A stretch of DNA of 23,924 nucleotides, taken from positions 1 through 23,924 of the IMG/VR virus record IMGVR_UViG_3300046777_003147; one strand, written 5' to 3'. The DNA comes from a virus. Numbering within the stretch: the first letter of the stretch is position 1; the number at the start of each line of letters is the position of its first letter. The position numbers and the translations under genes are program-made. The notes beneath the pieces are model-generated. The model saw only the letters and a program-made list of their open reading frames with translations. It was not told where the DNA came from and searched no databases. Positions 11,429 through 20,185 of the stretch are shown in pieces.

Positions 11429-12510
11429 TGTCTAAAGTTAAAATTTATACTTATAGTCATAATCGTCCAGACTTTATTAAACTTCAATATGAAACCATCA
11501 AACGTCATGTAAAGGATGAATATGAGTTTATTGTGTTTAATAATGAACGTCCAGGTGGTGATGGTGGTTTTGATGAATCAAAAATAGGTGAAATAGAAAA
11601 AATTTGTGAAGAAATTGGTGTAGAATGTATTCGTGTTGAGTTAGATGAAAATCTTAAGTATCTTAATGGTATTAAGATGTTTGAGGGTGACAGTTACTTG
11701 AATGGAAATAATGCTTGTGCTTATTCTTTTACTTGGGGGTGGAAAAAATATATTGCAAAAAATGATTGTCTTTCAGTAATTATTGATTCTGATATGTTTT
11801 TTATCAGAGACATTTCTCTGAATGATGAGATGAAAGATTATAATCTAGCTTTTGTTCCTTCCTATCGTTATACCGAGCAATATAAAAATTCAGAGAATAG
11901 GGGAAAAATTGCATTCAAATATCCTTGGAATGGTATTGTATTTGCTAAACCAAATGAACTTCCAAACGTAGAAGACGTAAGTTGGGGGTGTGGATACGTA
12001 GAAGGAATTGCTGTTGATGTTGGTGGCGAAGCATATATGTACCTTGAAAGAAATAAAGATAATATCAAGGAACGGTATATTGATCAGTGGGGAGTTTTGG
12101 TCGATGTTCAACCACCTTTTGAAGTTAACTACGGTGGTTGTGGTCAAATGTTTGCTGATTTTGAAAAAGGAGAAGTAGAAATTAGAGATTACCAAGAGTC
12201 AGACCTTCGCACTTTTCCTCATCAAATAGAAAGAGAAAATTATTGGGAGTATGTTTACAATAATTTTGATACTATAATTAAAGTCGCTAAAGAAAATAAT
12301 TTTCCTAAACCAACATTTGTTGATTTTATTAAATTTGAAACTGATAATGATTTATTAAATGATGCATTTATCTTTCACTATAAAAATGCAAGTAATACAC
12401 TACCTTGGATGAAGGGAGATACTGGTGTCCAATACAATTATATTAAGACAGCAGCACTACAAAGTTTATTGAATAAGTTTCAGTTTCAAAAGAGAGTTCT
12501 AGGAGAATAA
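11428..12510 (+). CDS. GT-A-fold glycosyltransferase of unknown specificity
   Basis: The 360-residue protein begins IYTYSHNRPDFIKLQYETIKR-like, as in GT-A enzymes, and has the metal-binding DSD at 120-122 (VIIDSDMFF). Three glycine- and aromatic-rich stretches follow (for example WGCGYVEG and NYGGCGQMF), and a C-terminal FHYKNASNTLPW is likely part of the acceptor site. AGGAG at 11417-11421 is six bases before the ATG. The preceding in-frame GTG at 11425 is less likely. No membrane segment is seen. The family looks like one common in cyanophage and picocyanobacterial LPS clusters, but I cannot give a family number or sugar. Confidence 0.75.
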   Translation: MSKVKIYTYSHNRPDFIKLQYETIKRHVKDEYEFIVFNNERPGGDGGFDESKIGEIEKICEEIGVECIRVELDENLKYLNGIKMFEGDSYLNGNNACAYSFTWGWKKYIAKNDCLSVIIDSDMFFIRDISLNDEMKDYNLAFVPSYRYTEQYKNSENRGKIAFKYPWNGIVFAKPNELPNVEDVSWGCGYVEGIAVDVGGEAYMYLERNKDNIKERYIDQWGVLVDVQPPFEVNYGGCGQMFADFEKGEVEIRDYQESDLRTFPHQIERENYWEYVYNNFDTIIKVAKENNFPKPTFVDFIKFETDNDLLNDAFIFHYKNASNTLPWMKGDTGVQYNYIKTAALQSLLNKFQFQKRVLGE

Positions 12511-12511
12511 A

Positions 12512-13216
12512 ATGTCAATCACTCATGAGCAAATTAAAAAATTAATTGGCGAAAAAGATGAGATAGTAATTTTTGAAATTGGTTGTGCTGATGGAAGAGA
12601 TACTAGAAATTTTTTAAGAACTTTTGGTGATAATTTAAAACTTTATACTTTCGACCCAGATCCAGTTAATGTTAAGGCATTGAGTCAAATTGGTTCAACT
12701 AATTGTTTGGGTGAATCTAATGATGATATTGTACAAGACTCTAGAAATATTTTTCATCCTTATGCAATGTGTGAAACTGATAGAGTATTGACATTCAATC
12801 GCTCCAGGGATGTTGGATATCCTGATAAAGGAGAGGGTGTAGGTAGATACTCAGGTTCTATTCATTCCCCAGTTGACCAAGCATCAATGTATCCTGGAAT
12901 TCTTTTTGACCAAACTGTAGAAGTTCGGGGAAGAAGTGTTGATTCATTTTGTGTAGAAAATTCGATTGAACATATTGACTTTATTTGGATGGATACTCAA
13001 GGTGCAGAAAGAGAAGTATTGTCTGGTATGAAAAATAGTTATGAAAAAATAGATTATATTTACACAGAATATTACAACCAAGAAATGTATAAAGACCAAA
13101 TTTACTTAGATGGAATTATAGAAATTCTTTCCGAAAATTTTGATCTCCTTGCTACATTTCCATTTATAGATTGTCAAGGTGGAGATGCTTTATTTAAAAA
13201 TAAGAGGATTCCATGA
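12512..13216 (+). CDS. FkbM-family methyltransferase
   Basis: FkbM enzymes transfer a methyl group from S-adenosylmethionine to a hydroxyl, in glycan clusters often on a sugar. The 234-residue protein has the SAM-binding motif FEIGCADGRDT (21-31), a second acidic strand YTFDPDP (45-51), and the FkbM-typical IDFIWMDTQGAEREVLSGM element near residues 155-175. The length is typical. AGGAG at 12501-12505 lies six bases before the ATG. One base separates it from the previous stop, and its own stop overlaps the next start (ATGA). O-methylation of a capsule or LPS sugar is inferred from context. Confidence 0.85.
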   Translation: MSITHEQIKKLIGEKDEIVIFEIGCADGRDTRNFLRTFGDNLKLYTFDPDPVNVKALSQIGSTNCLGESNDDIVQDSRNIFHPYAMCETDRVLTFNRSRDVGYPDKGEGVGRYSGSIHSPVDQASMYPGILFDQTVEVRGRSVDSFCVENSIEHIDFIWMDTQGAEREVLSGMKNSYEKIDYIYTEYYNQEMYKDQIYLDGIIEILSENFDLLATFPFIDCQGGDALFKNKRIP

Positions 13217-14031
13217 TTAGTGTATACGGTTCTACTGGATTTGTTGGAAGTAGATTTTGTAATTTATATCCACATAATGTAGTAAAACAAAATAGAGATG
13301 AAAGAAAACCTAGAACTAAAGAGATTTTATATTTAATTTCTACGGTTGATAATTATAATGTTCATTCAAATATTACTTTGGATGTAGAGACTAATTTAAA
13401 AATTTTGTGTGAGGTTTTAGATTATTGTAGAGATGAAGAAATAGTATTTAATTTTGTTAGTTCTTGGTTTGTTTATGGTGAGGTAGAACTTCCTGCTAAA
13501 GAAGACATGCATTGTTCTCCTACTGGATTTTATTCTATTACGAAAAAGGCAGCAGAAGATCTTTTAATTTCTTTCTGTAGAACATATCATGTTAATTATA
13601 GAATTATGAGATTATGTAATGTTATGGGTAAAGGTGATGGTAAAACTTCTTCTAAGAAAAATGCTCTTGCTCATATGATTAATTTGATGAAGAATAATGA
13701 GGATGTTTATGTATATGATGATGGAACTCCTCTTCGTGATGTAATGCATGTAAATGATGTATGTTCTGCTATAAAATTAATATTAGATAAAGGAGAATTA
13801 AATCAAATTTATAATATAGGAAGTGGACAATCAACTCAAATTGGTGATATAATTAGAAAAGCAAAAGAGTACCTAAATTCAGGTTCTCAAATAAAATCTA
13901 AAGAATCTCCAGAATTTCACAAGATTGTCCAAGCAAAAGATTTCTGGTTGGACACTACTAAATTAAAAAAACTTGGATTTCAACAAACAATTTCAACAGA
14001 AGATATTATCAAAGAGTTATGTATCAGTTAA
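13213..14031 (+). CDS. SDR-family nucleotide-sugar reductase/epimerase, next to the 3-dehydrase
   Basis: The 272-residue protein has YGSTGFVGS (5-13), FVSSWFVYGE (81-90), Y107-x3-K111 (YSITK), GDG-KTSS, and DGTPLRDVMHVNDVCSAI, all as in extended SDR enzymes acting on nucleotide sugars. It is shorter than most. It lies directly before, and overlaps, the E1-type 3-dehydrase. In O-antigen clusters that position is often held by the reductase or epimerase that finishes a 3,6-dideoxyhexose (abequose, paratose or tyvelose type). That role is a plausible inference, not shown by residues. An RmlD-like reductase role is a second possibility. Confidence 0.75.
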   Translation: MISVYGSTGFVGSRFCNLYPHNVVKQNRDERKPRTKEILYLISTVDNYNVHSNITLDVETNLKILCEVLDYCRDEEIVFNFVSSWFVYGEVELPAKEDMHCSPTGFYSITKKAAEDLLISFCRTYHVNYRIMRLCNVMGKGDGKTSSKKNALAHMINLMKNNEDVYVYDDGTPLRDVMHVNDVCSAIKLILDKGELNQIYNIGSGQSTQIGDIIRKAKEYLNSGSQIKSKESPEFHKIVQAKDFWLDTTKLKKLGFQQTISTEDIIKELCIS

Positions 14032-15320
14032 TTGACACATTTATAAATTCTGCAAAAGAAATGGATGAAGATATTTTTCCATTTATTGCAAATAAAAAAG
14101 ACTTCCAAGAAGGTAAAGATAGTGTTTATTATTCTGGACCTTATTGGGATGAATTGGAAGCAAGAGAACTTATTCATTCAATTATGAAAGGTAAGTGGCT
14201 TTCATCTGGAGAGAAGGTTAATAAATTTGAGCATGAGTTTTCAAAGAAATTTAACTTTGAATATTCTGTTATGGTTAATTCTGGCAGTTCTGCCAATTTA
14301 GTAATGTTTGCCGCTCTTAAAAAGTATTTTGGATGGCAAGATGGAGATGAAGTTATTGTATGTGCATGTGGATTTGCTACCACAGTAGCACCAATTGTTC
14401 AATGTGGATTAAAGCCAGTTTTTGTTGATATCAACTGGGATGATTTGAATTGGGATATTGAGCAAATTGAACAAAAAATTTCTTCAAGAACTGTAGCAGC
14501 AATTTCTTCACCAGTTCTTGGTAATCCATACGATATCAATAAATTTGTTGATCTTTGTCGGAGAAAAAATATTGCAATAATCGCAGATAATTGTGATAGT
14601 CTTGGTAGTAAATGGGAAGGAAATTATCTAACTGATTATGCTATTGCTGCCTCATGTTCTTTCTATCCTGCACATCATATTTGCACTATTGAAGGTGGGA
14701 TGGTATCTTCTAATGAAAAAGGAATTGTAGATCTTGCTCGCAGTTTTGCATGGTGGGGTCGTGGTTGTTATTGTGTAGGTCAACAAAATCTTCTTTCAAA
14801 TGGAGTGTGTGGAAAAAGATTTGATACATGGTTAGCGCATTATGAAGATGTTGTAGACCACAAATATGTTTTTTCTAATATGGGATATAATCTAAAACCA
14901 TTGGATTTGCAGGGTTCTGTTGGGTCTGTTCAACTTCTTAAGTTTGATGAAATTCATCAGATTCGTAGAAAAAATAAAGAAAATATCCAAAAAATCGTTG
15001 AGAAAATTCCTGGAATTAGAGTTGTAAATGAAAGAAAAAGTGCAGAAACAAGTTGGTTTGGAGTTCCTATTATTTGTGATAATAAAGAACTAAAAAAATC
15101 TCTTGTTTCTTACTTGGAAAAAAATAAAATCCAAACTAGAAATTACTTTGCTGGAAACATTCTTTTACATCCTGGGTATAGTCACCTGGATGATGCAAGT
15201 AAATATCCAAAGGCAAACCAAGTTTTAGATAAAGTATTCTTTCTTGGTTGTTCTCCAACAATTAATTCAAAAATGATTGACTATATTGAAAAAACTATCA
15301 ATTCTTTTATCAATGCTTGA
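14019..15320 (+). CDS. rfbH: CDP-6-deoxyhexulose 3-dehydrase (E1/RfbH type)
   Basis: The 433-residue protein has the fold of DegT/DnrJ/EryC1 aminotransferases. In SFYPAHHI (214-221) the usual PLP-binding lysine is replaced by H220, the hallmark of E1 (RfbH) and ColD, which use PMP to remove the C3 hydroxyl. Cysteines C192, C250, C252 and C264 follow the E1 [2Fe-2S] pattern C-x57-C-x1-C, but the last spacing is x11 instead of x7 (four extra residues). ColD has no Fe-S cluster, so E1 is the better match. E1 acts on CDP-4-keto-6-deoxyglucose and needs a reductase partner (E3). Neither a CDP-glucose 4,6-dehydratase nor E3 is in the window. The start is ATG 14019, overlapping the SDR gene by 13 bases; 14061 is an alternative. 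Confidence 0.88.
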   Translation: MYQLIDTFINSAKEMDEDIFPFIANKKDFQEGKDSVYYSGPYWDELEARELIHSIMKGKWLSSGEKVNKFEHEFSKKFNFEYSVMVNSGSSANLVMFAALKKYFGWQDGDEVIVCACGFATTVAPIVQCGLKPVFVDINWDDLNWDIEQIEQKISSRTVAAISSPVLGNPYDINKFVDLCRRKNIAIIADNCDSLGSKWEGNYLTDYAIAASCSFYPAHHICTIEGGMVSSNEKGIVDLARSFAWWGRGCYCVGQQNLLSNGVCGKRFDTWLAHYEDVVDHKYVFSNMGYNLKPLDLQGSVGSVQLLKFDEIHQIRRKNKENIQKIVEKIPGIRVVNERKSAETSWFGVPIICDNKELKKSLVSYLEKNKIQTRNYFAGNILLHPGYSHLDDASKYPKANQVLDKVFFLGCSPTINSKMIDYIEKTINSFINA

Positions 15321-16017
15321 CCTATCTAGAGTTACTTTAATTGCCATCGACAATACATCCAGAGTTCCTGGCACAATAAAAGCAATTTATACCTGCATTG
15401 AACAGGCAAATTTTGGAAGTGTTAAACTTATAACTTCAAAAGAAATAAAAGAAAAATTTGAAAATTCCTTACTAGAGGATGGGATAACTGTGGAGGAAAT
15501 GGTATATCCGATTACAGAAATTAATGAATATAGTAAATATTGTCTGTATGAACTACATCGACATGTAGATAAAGATTATTGTCTTTTAATTCAAGACCAT
15601 GCATTTATCATTAATCCAGATTCATGGACAGATGAATTTTATGATTATGACTATATTGGTGCTCCTTGGCCATATCAAGAAAATTCTTATGTAACTCCAT
15701 TTGATGAACATATCCGAGTTGGTAATGGTGGTTTTTCTTTTAGAAGTAAAAAACTTTTAGAAGTTCCCTTAAAAAAAGAAATACCTTTTGATTGCACTTC
15801 TGGTGATTTTTATAAACATTTTAACGCAAATAATTTTGCAGAAGATGGAAATATTTGTGTACACAACAGACATCTTTTTATCGAAGAAGGTTGTAAATTT
15901 CCCCCAGTTGAGATTGCTGCCAGATTTTCCTATGAAACACCAGTAGAAGAGAATAAAGGTTTAATTCCTTTTGGATTTCACTATAATTTACCATTAGGCG
16001 TAACAATAGAGGGTTGA
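15313..16017 (+). CDS. DUF5672-type glycosyltransferase-like protein
   Basis: The 234-residue protein carries the motifs I associate with the DUF5672 group: LLIQDHAFI (91-99) with a DxD-like QDH, YDYIGAPWP (112-120), VGNGGFSFRS (136-145), and AEDGNIC further on. The group is found in glycan clusters and appears to be a small GT-A-like fold, but its donor is not established to my knowledge. The start at ATG 15313 overlaps the dehydrase stop (ATGCTTGA). An upstream in-frame non-ATG extension to 15277 is not needed. One base separates it from the next gene. Confidence is good for the family and low for specificity. Confidence 0.72.
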   Translation: MLDLSRVTLIAIDNTSRVPGTIKAIYTCIEQANFGSVKLITSKEIKEKFENSLLEDGITVEEMVYPITEINEYSKYCLYELHRHVDKDYCLLIQDHAFIINPDSWTDEFYDYDYIGAPWPYQENSYVTPFDEHIRVGNGGFSFRSKKLLEVPLKKEIPFDCTSGDFYKHFNANNFAEDGNICVHNRHLFIEEGCKFPPVEIAARFSYETPVEENKGLIPFGFHYNLPLGVTIEG

Positions 16018-16018
16018 T

Positions 16019-16810
16019 ATGATAGGATATAATTATTTGGGTAAAAATGGGAGATTGGCAAATCAGATGTTTCAATATGCATCATTGCGAGGAATATCTG
16101 CTTTTAAAGGATATGAATTTATGATTCCTCCATCCGAATTTAAAGACCAGTGGAATCATCATCAACTTTTTAATGCTTTTATTATGGAAAGCGTTAAAAA
16201 TGTTGGTTACATTGGAGGAAATTATTATAAAGAACCGGATAATTGTTCTCACATATATCTACAAGAATACGTAGATGGTTGTCCCGATAATGTAAGTTTA
16301 CATGGTTATTTTCAAAGTGAAAAATATTTCAAGCATATTGAAGATGAGATACGTAAAGACTTTATTTTTAAGGATGAAATTTTAAACCCATGTAAGGAAG
16401 CATTTTCTTTCGATAAAATAATTTCTTTACATGTTAGAAGAACTGATTATCTTTTACCTCAACATTCATCTCATCATGGTCAGTGTAGTTTAGAATACTA
16501 TCAGGAAGCATTAGATAATTTTAGTGTAGATATACCTGTTCTTATTTTTTCTGATGATACTGAGTGGTGCAAACAACAAGATATTTTTAAGTCTGAACGA
16601 TTTTTAATATCTGAAACTGGAGATAATTTAATGGATCTTTGTCTGATGTCTATGTGTAGTCATCATATTATTGCAAATAGTTCTTTTAGTTGGTGGGGTG
16701 CATGGTTAGCTAACTCAGAGAATGTTATTGCACCAAAGAAATGGTATGGTCCAGCAGGTTCTCATTTATCAACACAAGATCTATATCTATCTCATTGGAA
16801 AGTAATATGA
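16019..16810 (+). CDS. Alpha-1,2-fucosyltransferase, GT11
   Basis: GT11 enzymes transfer fucose from GDP-L-fucose to a galactose-like acceptor. The 263-residue protein has GRLANQMFQYA (11-21), the GDP-fucose-binding HVRRTDY (138-144), and NSSFSWWGAWL near the C terminus, all three classic motifs intact. The length is typical for bacterial members (about 280-300) but slightly short. It shares long similar stretches with the gene at 18381 (for example CPDNVSLHG and FQSEKYF), so the two are paralogs. GDP-fucose would come from the fcl product upstream. The last four bases overlap the next gene. Confidence 0.9.
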   Translation: MIGYNYLGKNGRLANQMFQYASLRGISAFKGYEFMIPPSEFKDQWNHHQLFNAFIMESVKNVGYIGGNYYKEPDNCSHIYLQEYVDGCPDNVSLHGYFQSEKYFKHIEDEIRKDFIFKDEILNPCKEAFSFDKIISLHVRRTDYLLPQHSSHHGQCSLEYYQEALDNFSVDIPVLIFSDDTEWCKQQDIFKSERFLISETGDNLMDLCLMSMCSHHIIANSSFSWWGAWLANSENVIAPKKWYGPAGSHLSTQDLYLSHWKVI

Positions 16811-17574
16811 AAATTTCTATCGCAATACCAGCATATGCTAAAGATTCTGTTGGAGTTAATTATCTGAGAGAATCTTTTAATACAATTGCCTCGCAAACTT
16901 TTAAAGATTTTGAGGTTGTAGTGTCAGACCATTCTAAAATTAATGACATAGCAGATTTATGTGATGAATATTCTTCTAAATTTTATATTAAATATATTAA
17001 AAATTTTTACGATAGGAATCTTCCTCATCCAGGAACTTCAAATAGTAATGTTGCAATGAAATATTGTGATGGTGAATATATAAAAATTCTCCATCATGAT
17101 GATTTTTTTGTCGATGCAAATGCTCTACAAAAAATTGTTAATGCCTTAGATTCAAGTAAAAAGGAATGGTTGGTTTGTGGTTTTAATCATACCCGAGATG
17201 GAGTTAATTTTTTTGACCCAAGAAAACCACAGTATCCAAATCATCTTTTAATTGGTAATAACTTAATCGGTGCTCCAACAAATATTACGTTAAGAAATGA
17301 TTGTAAAATTGATTTTGATCCAGATGCAATGATGTCTATGGATCATGAATGGTATCATCGCTTAAGAATGAATTATGGTATGCCATTTTTTCTTGATGAT
17401 GTTTTAGTTACAAGTAGAATTAGGGACGATAGATTATCTGCTCAAGAGTCATCTAAATATGATATTGTTGTTGAAGGTGATGGTGGTTCTTGGCAATTTA
17501 TTCAAAGTGAACTAGAATACCTTCAGAAAAAACACTCTGATTTTTTTGAAAACTGGGAATATCCAAATGGTTGA
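16807..17574 (+). CDS. Family 2 glycosyltransferase
   Basis: The 255-residue protein starts MKISIAIPAYAKD, the usual first strand of GT2 enzymes. SQTFKDFEVVVSDHS (29-43) has the second strand with the nucleotide-binding aspartate, and ILHHDDFF (94-101) carries the metal-binding HDD variant of DxD. A later MSMDHEWYHRL segment fits the catalytic ED-type region (here MDHEW). No membrane helix is present. The true start is ATG 16807, overlapping the fucosyltransferase by four bases. The in-frame upstream extension lies inside that gene. The donor sugar is not predictable. Confidence 0.86.
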   Translation: MKISIAIPAYAKDSVGVNYLRESFNTIASQTFKDFEVVVSDHSKINDIADLCDEYSSKFYIKYIKNFYDRNLPHPGTSNSNVAMKYCDGEYIKILHHDDFFVDANALQKIVNALDSSKKEWLVCGFNHTRDGVNFFDPRKPQYPNHLLIGNNLIGAPTNITLRNDCKIDFDPDAMMSMDHEWYHRLRMNYGMPFFLDDVLVTSRIRDDRLSAQESSKYDIVVEGDGGSWQFIQSELEYLQKKHSDFFENWEYPNG

Positions 17575-18394
17575 TTTATCAAATGCTACTTTTATTATTC
17601 CTCTGAGGATTGAGTCGGAGGATAGAATGAGAAATATTATAACTTTATTATGCTTTTTATTTGGAAATTTTGAAACTAATGTAATAGTAAAAGAGGTAGA
17701 TACGGAATCTGTATTTGAAAAAAATGTTCTACCTCAAGTAAAAGAATTTGTAGACAGAGATATTAATCTTATTCATATATTTGAAAAATCTGATGATTCA
17801 ATTTTTTATCGTATGCATATTCTTAATGAAATGCTTTCGATGACTAAAACTGATGTTGTTGTTAATTATGATTGTGATGTTTTGATGCCCATTCAAAGTT
17901 ATGTTGCAGCATATGAGTCAATAATGGGTGGAGCGTGTGATGTTGTTTATCCTTATGGAAATGGAAATTTTCAAAAACAAGTTTATGTCAATGATGACAT
18001 TGTTTCTGAATTCTTAAATGAAGATTTTGATTTTTCTATCTTAGATAGTAAATCTCAAGTAAGTACTTCTGATTTTGGTTGGGTGCAGTTTTTCAATAGG
18101 TCTGTTTATCTTGATGGTGGGATGGAGAATGAAAATTTTAGAGGTTCTTCCCCAGAAGATAAAGAAAGATTTTTTAGATTTACTACACTAGGTTATAATG
18201 TAGGTAGAATTGACAATTGGATCTATCATCTTGAACATAGTCGTGGTCCAAATTCTTGGCCTAATTCTATTCAAGGAAATCCATATATGGCACAAAATTT
18301 TGAAGTTTGGAATTATATTCAAACTCTTAATAAAGAACAACTTAAAGAGTATTATTCAAAACAAGAGTATCTTAAAAAATATGTTAGCATTTAA
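17567..18394 (+). CDS. GT-A-type glycosyltransferase (GT7-C-like domain)
   Basis: The 275-residue protein opens with ATFIIPLRIESEDRMRNI (7-24), a GT2/GT7-like first strand, and has YDCDVLMP (101-108), where DCD is the likely metal-binding DxD. TSDFGWVQFFNRSVYLDGG, then ENFRGSSPEDKERFFRF, resemble the acceptor-side GW-x-D/ED region of galactosyltransferase C-terminal domains. ATG 17567 is chosen because the longer frame from 17546 starts at a TTG inside the previous gene. It overlaps that gene by eight bases and the next by 14. The specificity is unknown; galactose or N-acetylgalactosamine transfer would fit the domain. Confidence 0.75.
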   Translation: MVDLSNATFIIPLRIESEDRMRNIITLLCFLFGNFETNVIVKEVDTESVFEKNVLPQVKEFVDRDINLIHIFEKSDDSIFYRMHILNEMLSMTKTDVVVNYDCDVLMPIQSYVAAYESIMGGACDVVYPYGNGNFQKQVYVNDDIVSEFLNEDFDFSILDSKSQVSTSDFGWVQFFNRSVYLDGGMENENFRGSSPEDKERFFRFTTLGYNVGRIDNWIYHLEHSRGPNSWPNSIQGNPYMAQNFEVWNYIQTLNKEQLKEYYSKQEYLKKYVSI

Positions 18395-19238
18395 TCAAAT
18401 TGGTAATTTAGGTAGACTTGGAAATCAAATGTTTGAATATGCCGCATTGCGTGGTATTGCGTCATACCATAATTATGAATGGTGCATTCCACCTTTCCAT
18501 ATGAAAGGAATAGAAAATTATAGTTTAAATGAGTGTTTTAAACTGGAATCTGTTGAAGAAAAAAACTTGAATATTCTGGAAAACATTAAATATGTTGGAG
18601 AAAGATTTTTTCATTTTGACCAAGAGTTATTTGAAAAATGTCCAGACAATGTAAGTCTTCATGGATTTTTTCAGTCTGAGAAGTATTTTAGTCATATTGA
18701 AAAAGATATTCGTAAAGATTATACTTTTATAGACGAACATTTAGAACCATGTGTAGAGTTCATGTCGGAATTTGATGGACAAGAACCAATTATGCTTCAT
18801 GTTCGTAGAGGAGATCCTAATTTAGTTGATCCTAGGGGTTTTAAGTGGGCATATGTAAACTGTTCTGACCAACATCCTGTCCAACCTTTATCATATTATG
18901 AAGAAGCACTACAGCATTTTAATGATACTCAACCTGTAATTGTTTTTTCTGATTCTCCAGATTGGGTAAAAGAACAAGAGTTTTTCTCCAGTGACAGGTT
19001 TTTAATTTCGGAACCACAAGACAAGTATGGTGATGGTTCTTATCTGCCTTATGTTGATTTGTGTTTGATGTCTCTCTGTTCTCATGCTATTATTGCAAAT
19101 AGTTCTATGAGTTGGTGGGGTGCTTGGTTGCAAACTAATCCTAATAAAAAAGTAATAGCACCTAAAATGTGGTTTGGTCCCGCATATGCCGATAAAGATA
19201 CTAAAGACCTTTATTGTTCAGACTGGATTGTAATTTAA
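18381..19238 (+). CDS. Alpha-1,2-fucosyltransferase, GT11 (paralog)
   Basis: The 285-residue protein shows GRLGNQMFEYA (11-21), HVRRGD (140-145) and NSSMSWWGAWL near the C terminus, the three GT11 motifs. It resembles the gene at 16019 along its whole length and has an inserted loop of about 15 residues after the HVRRGD motif (NLVDPRGFKWAYVNCSDQ). The upstream in-frame extension from 18210 lies within the previous gene, so ATG 18381 is the start. Two GT11 enzymes with different loops suggest two acceptor positions for fucose in the same glycan. The stop codon TAA shares one base with the next ATG. Confidence 0.9.
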   Translation: MLAFNQIGNLGRLGNQMFEYAALRGIASYHNYEWCIPPFHMKGIENYSLNECFKLESVEEKNLNILENIKYVGERFFHFDQELFEKCPDNVSLHGFFQSEKYFSHIEKDIRKDYTFIDEHLEPCVEFMSEFDGQEPIMLHVRRGDPNLVDPRGFKWAYVNCSDQHPVQPLSYYEEALQHFNDTQPVIVFSDSPDWVKEQEFFSSDRFLISEPQDKYGDGSYLPYVDLCLMSLCSHAIIANSSMSWWGAWLQTNPNKKVIAPKMWFGPAYADKDTKDLYCSDWIVI

Positions 19239-20185
19239 TGTACGTTTCTTCTTGCCCTTTAAGAGTTTCATTGTTTGGTGGTTCAACAGATAATCCATAT
19301 TTCGTAGAAAAGTATGGGTATGGCGCAGTAATTAGTTTTTCTTGTGATCTTAAAACTTATATTACCTTGCATGAAGACAAGTTTGGATATAATATGCAAG
19401 GACACAAGTATATTGTTAATTACTCTAAAAGAGAAGAGACTGAATATATTGGGGACATTCAGAATGATTTGGTACGTGTTGTATTAAACTATTTTGGATG
19501 TTTTCCTTTGACAGTAAGTATGACAAGTGATGCTTATTCACAGGGAAGTGGTTTAGCATCATCTTCATCATACTTAATTAATCTAATTAAATGTGTTTCA
19601 ATGTTCAAGGGTATAAACATGACTGACATTGAAATCTGTTCTTTGGCGTATCAATTGGAAAGAGAGTTTAATCCTTATTGTGGTTATCAAGACTCATATG
19701 GATGTGGTATTGGTGGATTTAAAAGAATTGAATTTCAAAGAGGCGGAATTGTAAAGTACGATTTCCAATCAACAGAACTTTTTGAAAATTATGATGTCCA
19801 TCTGATTTTTACCGGAGTTACAAGAAATTCTAAAAATGTATTAAAAGATGTTAGTGATAATGTGGATAAAATATCTCCTTTGCTTGACACTTTAGAAGTT
19901 GCTTATGATTCTCTTCTTCAAAAAAATTATGATGAGTTTTTGTTTTATTTGAATAAAAGTTGGCAACAGAAAAAAGAAACAAGTTCTTTGATTATTGAAA
20001 ATTTAAAAATAAAAGAGATTGATGAATATTTACTAAATAATCCACTTGTAATTTCACATAAATTATGTGGTGCAGGTAATGGTGGTTTTTTCTTGACTTT
20101 TTCCGAAAAGAATAAATTGACACTACCATATTCATCAGTTAAAATTAACGTATCCTCAGATGGAGTAAAAGGTAAAAAATTATGA
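19238..20185 (+). CDS. hddA: GHMP kinase, heptose-7-phosphate kinase (HddA type)
   Basis: HddA phosphorylates D-glycero-D-manno-heptose 7-phosphate at C1. The 315-residue protein has the GHMP motifs PLRVSLFGGSTDNP (7-20), SQGSGLASSSS (101-111, ATP loop), and CGAGNGGFF near residue 285. REFNPYCGYQDSYGCGIGGF matches the region where HddA proteins have a GxQDQY element. The length is close to Campylobacter HddA (about 339). The next genes on are a methyltransferase, a GmhA isomerase and a phosphatase-nucleotidyltransferase fusion, so heptose is the natural substrate. Fucokinase-type or other sugar-1-kinase activity is the alternative. The stop overlaps the next ATG by four bases. Confidence 0.85.
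   Translation: MYVSSCPLRVSLFGGSTDNPYFVEKYGYGAVISFSCDLKTYITLHEDKFGYNMQGHKYIVNYSKREETEYIGDIQNDLVRVVLNYFGCFPLTVSMTSDAYSQGSGLASSSSYLINLIKCVSMFKGINMTDIEICSLAYQLEREFNPYCGYQDSYGCGIGGFKRIEFQRGGIVKYDFQSTELFENYDVHLIFTGVTRNSKNVLKDVSDNVDKISPLLDTLEVAYDSLLQKNYDEFLFYLNKSWQQKKETSSLIIENLKIKEIDEYLLNNPLVISHKLCGAGNGGFFLTFSEKNKLTLPYSSVKINVSSDGVKGKKL

Noticed and set aside
14019-15320. Ordinary sugar aminotransferase, or ColD
   Set aside because: An aminotransferase needs the lysine that is H220 here. ColD lacks the Fe-S cysteines seen at 192, 250 and 252.
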